A DNA stretch of 16,685 nt, from the NCBI GenBank assembly GCA_001800515.1, contig MGVN01000240.1, positions 1 to 16,685 of the forward strand, in the 5' to 3' direction. The notes beneath the pieces were generated by a model. That model saw nothing but the letters and a program-made list of their open reading frames with translations. It did no database searches and had not been told where the DNA came from. A program made the translations under genes and the position numbers. Positions 7,590 through 12,700 of the stretch are shown one piece after another (the first letter of the stretch is position 1; each line of letters opens with the position of its first letter). The DNA is from Elusimicrobia bacterium RIFOXYB2_FULL_49_7. Its GTDB lineage: Bacteria > Fibrobacterota > OXYB2-FULL-49-7.

Positions 7590-7877
7590 ATGGTTATTAC
7601 AAAAAAAGCACAGGCTGAACTGAAAAATGTCTTTGAAAAAGCTCAGAAAAATTCACAGGCCATTCGAATTTATATATCCGGTTTTGGTTGAGGTGGGCCG
7701 AAACTCGGTATTGCTCTGGATGAGCAAAAGAAGGATGATGCTTTGATTACGATAGAAGGTTATCGGGTTATTTTTGAATCCCAGCTAAAGCCCATGGTTG
7801 AAGAATGCATAGTTGATTATCGTGATAGCTTCTTTACAGGCTCAGGTTTTACGGTGTCCACTGGACAGGAGTGCTGA
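7590..7877 (+). CDS. HesB/IscA-like selenoprotein (in-frame UGA at 7689-7691 read as Sec34)
   Basis: An AAGGAGG ribosome-binding site (7578-7584) precedes ATG 7590. The frame reads MVITKKAQAELKNVF, then IRIYISGFG, TGA, GGPKLGIALDE, and ends at TGA 7875-7877. That is 95 residues with Sec at position 34. This is the HesB-like selenoprotein pattern: a small A-type Fe-S carrier-like fold in which Sec replaces the first Cys of ordinary HesB/IscA proteins. Later parts fit the fold too (ITIEGYRVIFESQLKP, ECIVDY). The protein family is already known in selenium-using bacteria; its function is not established, and metal binding or redox activity is likely. The hairpin at 7711-7727 is a SECIS candidate. 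The fmdB-like gene follows after 1 bp. A plain gene caller would break this gene in two. Confidence 0.9.
7711..7727 (+). promoter_or_regulatory. Bacterial SECIS-like hairpin of the HesB-like selenoprotein
   Basis: TTGCTC (7711-7716) and GAGCAA (7722-7727) form a perfect 6-bp stem around the 5-nt loop TGGAT. The loop begins 25 nt after the UGA and has G as its second base. That fits the known bacterial SECIS pattern (apical loop about 16-37 nt after the UGA, G in the first two positions). Confidence 0.75.
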
Positions 7878-7878
7878 T

Positions 7879-8076
7879 ATGCCGCTTTATGATTTCCGTT
7901 GCCGTTCTTGCAACACTCAGTTTGAAGAGTTTGTCCCGCTTTCTGTAAAAGGTGGGCCTGCTTGTCCTGAATGCGGAAAAGGAAATAGTGAAAAACTGAT
8001 CAGTGCCGTGGGTATTATGGGAGGAGGGGGAAACAGCGGAAAAGGGAGGTGCGGAGCGCGGGGAGGTTTTACCTGA
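7879..8076 (+). CDS. FmdB-family zinc-ribbon protein
   Basis: Small protein of 65 residues beginning MPLYDFRCRSCNTQFEEF. Cys8/Cys11 and Cys29/Cys32 (ACPECGKG) form a zinc ribbon of the FmdB type. A Gly-rich tail ending CGARGGFT follows, also common in the family. FmdB proteins are annotated as putative regulators, but their role is unproven. The start was set at 7879 because the frame upstream of it (from 7813) lies inside the HesB-like gene and reads that gene out of frame. The start is 1 bp after the HesB-like stop, so the two are probably co-translated. Zinc ribbon and Fe-S-type protein next to each other suggest metal or redox biology (inference). Confidence 0.85.
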   Translation: MPLYDFRCRSCNTQFEEFVPLSVKGGPACPECGKGNSEKLISAVGIMGGGGNSGKGRCGARGGFT

Positions 8077-8087
8077 GCCTCATGAGA

Positions 8088-8106
8088 TGAAAGCGGTTCG
8101 CTTTCA
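8088..8106. terminator. Hairpin between convergent genes, weak terminator candidate
   Basis: TGAAAGCG and CGCTTTCA are perfect 8-bp arms around the loop GTT, 11 bp after the fmdB-like stop and 6 bp before the end of the - strand gene. No T-run follows directly; T-rich DNA (8120-8133) begins about 13 bp later on the + strand. It may act as a bidirectional transcript end. Confidence 0.4.
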
Positions 8107-8112
8107 GCAAGA

Positions 8113-8325
8113 TTATCTCCTTTTTTCCTTTTTTTCAGTGATCATTTTTTTCAGCAGCTGTTCTTGAGAGCGAGCAGCTGCTTTGGCTTCTGTTAACTGG
8201 CTGGCATTGAGATTCGTGTTGATGGCTTGCCCCAACTCCCGAACCTTTTTGTGGTTGCTGTCCGGCTTATACAGCTCGAAAAGATCGAGCTGATTATCAT
8301 CATTCCGATTTTTCTTCTGTGCCAT
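8113..8325 (-). CDS. Small charged hypothetical protein
   Basis: From ATG 8325 the frame gives 70 residues: MAQKKNRNDDNQLDLFELYK, then a helix-rich, Lys/Glu-rich stretch that ends EKKEKRR. It has no signal peptide, membrane helix or Cys. I do not recognise a family. It overlaps the end of the GerW-like gene by 26 bp on the same strand, which supports expression as part of that transcript. An ATG at 8370 would extend it by 15 residues and enlarge the overlap to 71 bp. Neither start has a clear ribosome-binding site. It may not be a real gene. Confidence 0.45.
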   Translation of the reverse strand: MAQKKNRNDDNQLDLFELYKPDSNHKKVRELGQAINTNLNASQLTEAKAAARSQEQLLKKMITEKKEKRR

Positions 8326-8671
8326 CGGATTTTTCGGATTTCTTTTTTCCGGTGATTTTTTCCAATACATCCGGAACCATGTCGATGATCTTGTTCAGGC
8401 TGTCCGGTTTTTCATTCAGGTTCAGCAGTTGTGCTCGACCATTGAGGATGACAATAAAGGCAATGGGCTCAATGGATACTCCGCCACCGATACCAACGCC
8501 CTCTTTGTCTTTTTCTTTTGAACCGCCGCCGCCTGCTACGCCAAAGGATACTTTGGTCACGGGCACGATGATAGTGTCGCCGGCACGAATTTCCTTGCCA
8601 ATCACGGTCTCGGTCTTGGCAATGGTCTTCATTTCTTCGAGTAGGGATTTCATGACATTTTCGAGTGACAT
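8300..8671 (-). CDS. GerW/YtfJ-family protein
   Basis: Protein of 123 residues. It begins MSLENVMKSLLEEMKTIAKT, then has the family core GKEIRAGDTIIVPVTKVSFG, a Gly-rich segment (GVAGGGG to GVGIGGGVSIEP) and IAFIVI. The C-terminal third is charged. The family was named after a Bacillus spore germination protein (YtfJ/GerW), but members occur widely in non-spore-forming bacteria, where their role is unknown. Nothing here implies sporulation. The start at 8671 has AGGAG 6 nt upstream. The longer frame from 8734 would translate part of the inverted repeat at 8686-8754 and is therefore unlikely. Confidence 0.85.
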   Translation of the reverse strand: MSLENVMKSLLEEMKTIAKTETVIGKEIRAGDTIIVPVTKVSFGVAGGGGSKEKDKEGVGIGGGVSIEPIAFIVILNGRAQLLNLNEKPDSLNKIIDMVPDVLEKITGKKKSEKSDGTEEKSE

Positions 8672-8685
8672 GGGAACTCCTGGCA

Positions 8686-8754
8686 GGCACTTTAACAGGC
8701 TCAGTGCCCGATTAATGATTCGTTTCTCGGGCACTGAGCCTGTCGAAGTGCCCG
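8686..8754. repeat. Inverted pair of palindromic dispersed repeats
   Basis: Two copies of the repeat seen at 7331-7353 face each other: the left unit is 8686-8708 and the right unit 8728-8754. Together they make perfect 17-bp arms (8695-8711 and 8727-8743) around a 15-nt loop. The right copy alone has 8-bp arms CGGGCACT (8728-8735) and AGTGCCCG (8747-8754) with an 11-nt loop. The pair lies between the mmsA-like stop and the GerW-like start and could end or stabilise the upstream transcript. Confidence 0.8.
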
Positions 8755-8769
8755 TTTGATAATATACTT

Positions 8770-10227
8770 TTAAAACCAGGTTGATGTCACGCTCTTGGTC
8801 TCGGTAAAGAAGGCGGCTCCGTCGCGTCCGAGCGTATGCAGGTCTCCGAAAAAGGAATCTTTATGGCCGCAGAAAGGGAAGAGCGAGTGAGGAGAGGGGA
8901 TGCCCACATTGACGCCCACCATGCCGCTCTCTGTGCGCCGTACGAATTCACGTGCCAATCGGCCGCTTTGGGTATAGATGACGCTGCTTTTGCCGAAATG
9001 ATTCCGGTTCATCAGTGTCAGCCCCTCTTCGAATGAGGACACCCGTTTAATGCAGGTCACCGGGCCGAAGATTTCCTCATCGCCCACGCTCATACCCGGT
9101 GTCACATCATCAAAAATAGTGGGGCCAACAAAAAAGCCCTTTTCAAAACCGGACACGCTTACGGATCGGCCGTCCAGAACCAATTTAGCTCCCTGCGATA
9201 TGCCTTTTTCAATCCATTCCAGCACTATCTTCAGGCGTTGATTTGAAACAACCGGTCCCAGTTCGGAAAGTTTATCGGTGGCCGGTCCCACGCGCATCCG
9301 TTGCGCTCGTGTTATCAGCTTTTCACAAAAATCATCTGCGATGCCCTCTTCGACCACTGCCACCGGCATAGCCATGCAGCGCTGGCCCGCACAGCTATAC
9401 GTGGCTTTGAAAAAATCGGCGACACATTTTTCCAACACGCAGTCGCGCAGAATCAGGGCGTGATTTTTTGCTTCGGTAAGAGCCTGGACCCGTTTATTAT
9501 GGGACGCTGCAGTTTGATAGACCTGTCTGCCGATTCGGGTGGAACCCACGAAAGCGACACCTCGGATATCCGGATGCGTGGAGAACAAAACCGCTTCGTT
9601 TTTTCCGCAGGTGACCAGGTTGACCACCCCTTTGGGCAGGCCTGCGTCCTGTAGAAGCTTCAATAATTGCATGGCAGTTTGGGGAACCCGGGAGGCGGCC
9701 TTGAGGACAAAGGTGTTGCCTGTAGCGATCGCATAGGGGACCAACCAGCCCATGGGAATCATGGCCGGAAAATTAAAAGGGGCAATTCCGGAAAAGACGC
9801 CTAACGGCTCTCGATATGAAAGCGTGTCCATCCCATCCGCTGCATTCATCAAGGTATTGCCGGAAAGAAATGGGGCCAAGGCGCAGGCACCTTCTATGGC
9901 TTCAATGGTTTTATGGAGTTCCTTTTTCGATTCGGTGAGGACTTTGCCCATTTCTGTAGAGAGGAGGAGCGCGAGTGCCTCGAAATGGGTCTCAATCAGC
10001 GCTTTGTAGCGGAACAGGACACGGATGCGGTCCGGGAGTGGTGTATCCGCCCAACCGGGAAAGGCTTTTTTTGCCGCAGCAATGGCATCGTTCACTTCAT
10101 CTGCTGTGGCGGCCGGAGTCTCGGCAATCACTTCCCCGGTACTGGGGTTGGTCACGGCCATCCATTCCATTGTGCGGCTGGTGCGCCATTCGCCGTTGAT
10201 GCAGATATCCAGTTTGGGGACGCTCAA
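8770..10227 (-). CDS. mmsA: CoA-acylating methylmalonate-semialdehyde-type aldehyde dehydrogenase
   Basis: Aldehyde dehydrogenase of 485 residues, matching the MmsA/IolA group. These enzymes turn methylmalonate or malonate semialdehyde into propionyl- or acetyl-CoA with NAD and CoA (valine or inositol breakdown). Visible are FINFP-like APFNFPAMIPMGW (149-161), VAFVGSTRIGR (224-234), EAKNHALIL (252-260, where other ALDHs carry the LELGGK glutamate) and the catalytic Cys284 in SCAGQRCMA. The C-terminus VGVNVGIPSP to KDSFFGDLH is also MmsA-like. The start is best placed at TTG 10227 (SVPKLDICINGEW): the usual length results, AGGGG lies about 10 nt upstream, and earlier codons overlap the sigma factor. 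The exact substrate is uncertain. Confidence 0.85.
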   Translation of the reverse strand: MSVPKLDICINGEWRTSRTMEWMAVTNPSTGEVIAETPAATADEVNDAIAAAKKAFPGWADTPLPDRIRVLFRYKALIETHFEALALLLSTEMGKVLTESKKELHKTIEAIEGACALAPFLSGNTLMNAADGMDTLSYREPLGVFSGIAPFNFPAMIPMGWLVPYAIATGNTFVLKAASRVPQTAMQLLKLLQDAGLPKGVVNLVTCGKNEAVLFSTHPDIRGVAFVGSTRIGRQVYQTAASHNKRVQALTEAKNHALILRDCVLEKCVADFFKATYSCAGQRCMAMPVAVVEEGIADDFCEKLITRAQRMRVGPATDKLSELGPVVSNQRLKIVLEWIEKGISQGAKLVLDGRSVSVSGFEKGFFVGPTIFDDVTPGMSVGDEEIFGPVTCIKRVSSFEEGLTLMNRNHFGKSSVIYTQSGRLAREFVRRTESGMVGVNVGIPSPHSLFPFCGHKDSFFGDLHTLGRDGAAFFTETKSVTSTWF

Positions 10228-10234
10228 AAGGCTT

Positions 10235-11086
10235 TTACCCCTGATAAAATTTCCGTAGGGGAGCGTTTCGCGAAGGGTGCTTAAGCCGTTTGATGGCCCG
10301 TTCTTTAATCTGCCGAATACGTTCTCTGGTGAGATTATACTTGGCCGCGATTTCTTCGAGGGTATGGCTTCGTTCGCAATCAATACCATAATAAAGCCTG
10401 AGGACTTCCGCCTCCCGCTGCTTAAGCGTATCCAGCAAGCCGCCAATCTCATTATTCAGGAAATAACCGTCAATTTTATCGTCCGGGGAGGGGGCATGCT
10501 CATTGGCGATGAGGTCAATGAGGGAACCGTCATCGTCGCTGTCAAAGGGCGAATCAAGGGAGCTATGGCCGCTGCCGATGGTAAAAGCTTCTTGAACATC
10601 TCCTTCGTCGATTTTAAGATATTGAGCGATTTCATCGGTGGTGGGGAAGCGCTTGAGTTTTTGTTCCAATTTGCTGACCACTTTGCCGACATTGTGAATG
10701 GTCGATACCCGGTTGAGCGGCAGTTTCATGATGCGCGACTGTTCTGACATGGCCTGAAGAATAGCCTGTCTGATCCACCAGACCGCATAGGAGATGAATT
10801 TGAAGCCTTTGGTTTCATCGAACCGTTTGGCGGAACGAATGAGACCGATATTGCCTTCGTTCACTAAATCCGCTAAAGGCATGCCCTGATTTCGATAGTT
10901 GCTGGCCACTGAGACCACGAAGCGAAGATTCGCCTCAATGAGTTTTTTCATGGCCGCCTTATCCCCCTTTTTAACATGGATGATGAGGTCGTGCTCTTCT
11001 TCCCGTTTGAGCGGTTTGAATTTTGAAATATCTTTAAGATACAGATTGAAAGAATTATCGTTTTCCGGTTGAGAATAGGATTCCAT
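10235..11086 (-). CDS. RNA polymerase sigma-70 family factor, short primary-like type
   Basis: Sigma factor of 283 residues without region 1.1. Region 1.2 is at about 12-40. Region 2 spans 53-110, with RFVVSVASNYRNQGMPLADLVNEGN, then AKRFDETKGFKFISYAVWWIRQAIL. Region 3 follows from about 120, and region 4 has the helix-turn-helix HTLEEIAAKYNLTRERIRQIK (about 240-262). The ending KHPSRNAPLRKFYQG and the short N-terminus resemble RpoD-like factors of the Bacteroidota/Chlorobi side. It may be the housekeeping factor or an alternative (RpoS-like) one; I cannot tell. No strong ribosome-binding site precedes the ATG at 11086. The mmsA-like gene starts 7 nt after its stop. Confidence 0.92.
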   Translation of the reverse strand: MESYSQPENDNSFNLYLKDISKFKPLKREEEHDLIIHVKKGDKAAMKKLIEANLRFVVSVASNYRNQGMPLADLVNEGNIGLIRSAKRFDETKGFKFISYAVWWIRQAILQAMSEQSRIMKLPLNRVSTIHNVGKVVSKLEQKLKRFPTTDEIAQYLKIDEGDVQEAFTIGSGHSSLDSPFDSDDDGSLIDLIANEHAPSPDDKIDGYFLNNEIGGLLDTLKQREAEVLRLYYGIDCERSHTLEEIAAKYNLTRERIRQIKERAIKRLKHPSRNAPLRKFYQG

Positions 11087-11138
11087 TGGATATCATTTCG
11101 ATAAAGGTGGGTGGATTAAGATACGAGATCACTGCTAT

Positions 11139-11167
11139 AAATTACGAAAAAAAGTTGTTAATGTCAA
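11139..11167 (-). promoter_or_regulatory. Sigma-70 promoter for the sigma factor gene
   Basis: On the - strand a perfect -35 box TTGACA (11167-11162) is followed after 17 bp by TAATTT (11144-11139), about 50 bp before the ATG at 11086. This is the best-matching promoter seen in the window. Confidence 0.55.
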
Positions 11168-11302
11168 ATCCAATTATTTTTATGCCATTTAATTCAGGAT
11201 CAAGCCACCGAGGATTAAAACGGGTCTGCCTTCTTTTTGTAATCGGGAAAATAAACTCCATCCTTGTTGTTTTCCCTATGAAAACATATTTTACACACGC
11301 TT

Positions 11303-11347
11303 GCCCGAGTGGTGGAATGGCAGACACAAAGGACTTAAAACCCCTTG
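11303..11347 (+). pseudogene. 5' half of a tRNA-Leu(UAA) gene
   Basis: GCCCGAG (11303-11309) matches a tRNA-Leu acceptor strand. TGGTGGAATGGCAGACAC is the typical Leu D-arm, and CTTAAAA is an anticodon loop with TAA. After the loop the sequence leaves the tRNA: the 3' arm of the anticodon stem pairs badly, and no variable arm, TTC loop or acceptor 3' strand follows. The tRNA is therefore truncated exactly near the anticodon, where tyrosine recombinases often integrate, and recombinase sequence begins at once. Confidence 0.75.
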
Positions 11348-11349
11348 CA

Positions 11350-11603
11350 TTGTGGCGAAATTTTAATAATTTGCGGCTTTTTGGGTCGCTTGTGACAGAT
11401 TCATCCAGTATTTTAACCAACTTCAACCCATGTTCCATACTTGAGCCAACCACAGCCCTTGCTCGTTCAAGGGTATCTATGTTGTACCTCTTGAATGTGG
11501 ATATGGTTTTGTGACCCGTCACAGACATGATGGCAAAGTAATCAAAACCTTCTGCCACCTTTCGTGTAACAAAGGCTTTTCGGTTGTCCCGGCCAAGTTT
11601 GAC
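11350..11603 (-). pseudogene. C-terminal fragment of a tyrosine recombinase (integrase)
   Basis: On the - strand the frame opens after TAG at 11606-11604 and reads KLGRDNRKAFVTRKVAEGFD, then YFAIMSVTGHKTISTFKRYN. This is the end of a phage-type integrase catalytic domain: the conserved Gly-His (TGHKT) and the active Tyr (FKRYN) are present. The N-terminal domains, the first catalytic Arg and a start codon are missing. Downstream, the frame continues into antisense of the tRNA-Leu fragment (to 11142), which is probably not original coding sequence. The piece is non-functional. Its abutment with the half tRNA indicates the remains of an integrated element. Confidence 0.75.
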
Positions 11604-11750
11604 CTATCCGAAATCAATAAATACCTGGCTCGGCTGACCTGGAAATACCCTAACGAAGATGATATTCGCCCTTTGTTGAGGAAGCGGGATGGCGGCTTTA
11701 ATGACGTAATACAAGATCTGCACCCTCTTTTATTCAAAAAACTATTATGA
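11604..11750 (+). pseudogene. Possible C-terminal remnant of an unknown gene
   Basis: The + strand frame FDLSEINKYLARLTWKYPN to HPLLFKKLL ends at TGA 11748-11750 and overlaps the ATG of the next gene (ATGA, 11747-11750), the usual arrangement of neighbouring genes in an operon. Upstream of about 11604 the same frame runs through the antisense of the integrase fragment, so the original N-terminus seems to have been cut away at that junction. I do not recognise the protein. Confidence 0.35.
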
Positions 11751-12517
11751 AAAAAATCCTATTCGCCTGGAGCAGTGGCAAGGACAGTGCCATGGCCTTC
11801 CATGTCCTGCAACAGCTCAAAGAATACAAGATCATCTCTTTACTCACCACGGTCTCGGAAGAGTATGGCCGCGTCAGTATGCATGGCGTCCGCACCGCCC
11901 TCCTTGAAAAGCAGGCTCAGTCTATCGGGTGTCCGCTCGAACAGGTTTGTATTCCAAAAGATTGCACCAGTGAGGTCTATGAGTCCCTGATGGCCGAAAC
12001 CCTTCTGAAATACAAAAACTTTGGGGTAACCGCAGTTGCCTTTGGTGACATTTTCCTTGAAGACTTACGGAAGTACCGTGAGGAAAAGCTGGCGAAAATC
12101 GGCATGAAGGGGATTTTTCCCATATGGACAAAGGGTACCAAAGAACTGGCGGCTTCGTTTGTGAAGTCACGGTTTCGGGCGGTTGTCACCTGCGTGGACA
12201 CCCAGGTGCTTGATGCGTCATTCTGTGGCAGGGAATATGGGAAGGAATTTCTGGAGGACTTGCCGGAAACTGTAGACCCCTGCGGAGAGAATGGAGAATT
12301 TCACAGCTTTGCCTTTGAAGGGCCGATATTCAAACGGAAAATTGGATTCGAAAAGGGGGAGATTGTTCTGCGGGATAACCGGTTTTGCTTCTGTGATCTA
12401 ATGAAGGATTCTCTTTTTATGCCGAATATCGAAACTTCTGCCTGGAGCCAGTTGGTACAAATCGACAGGCGCCATTCATATAGTGATTTAGTTCAGGAAA
12501 ATGGAGGGCAAATATGA
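11747..12517 (+). CDS. Dph6-like (diphthine-ammonia ligase family) ATP pyrophosphatase
   Basis: Cytoplasmic protein of 256 residues of the adenine-nucleotide alpha-hydrolase (PP-loop) superfamily. The PP-loop SSGKDS is at residues 9-14, and the family signature VDPCGENGEFHSF at 176-188 is followed by EGPIFKRKI. In archaea and eukaryotes Dph6 amidates diphthine on elongation factor 2 with ATP and ammonium. Bacteria lack diphthamide, so the true substrate of bacterial members is unknown. The start overlaps the preceding truncated frame by ATGA. The end overlaps a 28-codon frame, also through ATGA. It lies between an integrase remnant and a defence cassette, in what looks like accessory DNA. Confidence 0.85.
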   Translation: MKKILFAWSSGKDSAMAFHVLQQLKEYKIISLLTTVSEEYGRVSMHGVRTALLEKQAQSIGCPLEQVCIPKDCTSEVYESLMAETLLKYKNFGVTAVAFGDIFLEDLRKYREEKLAKIGMKGIFPIWTKGTKELAASFVKSRFRAVVTCVDTQVLDASFCGREYGKEFLEDLPETVDPCGENGEFHSFAFEGPIFKRKIGFEKGEIVLRDNRFCFCDLMKDSLFMPNIETSAWSQLVQIDRRHSYSDLVQENGGQI

Positions 12518-12600
12518 TGGATCCATGTAAAGGCGTTTTAGATGTGTGGGCCTCGCGTTTCTTTTTCCGCAAAAACCAGAAGCGTGTCAAAATGGATTAA
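12514..12600 (+). pseudogene. 28-codon frame resembling the start of a phage-type methyltransferase
   Basis: ATG 12514 overlaps the previous stop. The frame reads MMDPCKGVLDVWASRFFF, then RKNQKRVKMD and a stop at 12598-12600. From memory, a family of small SAM-dependent methyltransferases (often in phages) begins M-x-P-x-K-x-VLDACCGSRMFWFDK; here VLD, a SR-F-F stretch and Lys-Asn are kept but the Gly-Cys loop is not. It may be a decayed N-terminus or a chance frame. Confidence 0.25.
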
Positions 12601-12613
12601 TTTGGCTGCTGGC

Positions 12614-12626
12614 GTGATGAAATCAC
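12614..12626. promoter_or_regulatory. Palindrome 1 upstream of the rloA-like gene
   Basis: GTGAT-GAA-ATCAC is a perfect 13-bp palindrome. It shares GTGA/TCAC half-sites with the palindrome at 12674-12690. Their centres are 62 bp apart, close to six helical turns, so both would face the same side of the DNA. Use as a paired operator is inference. Confidence 0.35.
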
Positions 12627-12644
12627 ATGAATCATCAATAAATA

Positions 12645-12674
12645 TTGAGAATAGATAAGATGTTAATATATATT
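12645..12674 (+). promoter_or_regulatory. Candidate promoter of the rloA-like/rloB-like operon
   Basis: TTGAGA (12645-12650) and TATATT (12669-12674) are 18 bp apart. Transcription would begin near 12681, inside the palindrome at 12674-12690, which is a usual place for a repressor site. The DNA is AT-rich, so other -10 boxes are possible. Confidence 0.4.
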
Positions 12675-12690
12675 TGTGAAAATATCACAA
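12674..12690. promoter_or_regulatory. Palindrome 2 (operator candidate) at the rloA-like start
   Basis: TTGTGA-AAATA-TCACAA is a perfect palindrome with 6-bp arms. It ends directly before the GGAG ribosome-binding site at 12691-12694. Bound protein, or a hairpin in the mRNA, could block expression. It resembles a CRP-type site, but the spacer is 5 bp rather than 6. Confidence 0.4.
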
Positions 12691-12700
12691 GGAGAAGGAA

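Noticed and set aside
7590..7877. Disrupted HesB-like pseudogene
   Set aside because: The frame on both sides of the TGA is intact and conserved in pattern, the ribosome-binding site is strong and a correctly placed SECIS-like hairpin follows. Sec decoding explains this better than decay.
8071..8085. FmdB-like gene as a third selenoprotein
   Set aside because: Reading through TGA 8074-8076 adds only two codons before the next stop, and the GGFT ending is normal for the family.
8300..8734. Longer GerW-like protein starting at 8734
   Set aside because: The extra 21 residues come from the inverted repeat, and a good ribosome-binding site lies in front of ATG 8671.
8770..10452. 560-residue aldehyde dehydrogenase starting at 10452
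   Set aside because: The first 75 codons lie inside the sigma factor gene and look like its shadow. The TTG at 10227 gives the normal family length.
11303..11347. Group I intron in tRNA-Leu(UAA)
   Set aside because: The anticodon loop is a classic intron site, but no 3' exon (variable arm, TTC loop, acceptor strand) was found downstream, and integrase sequence begins at once.
11086..11514. + strand frame across the sigma promoter and tRNA fragment
   Set aside because: It reads through the tRNA fragment and antisense integrase, with no domain-like sequence.
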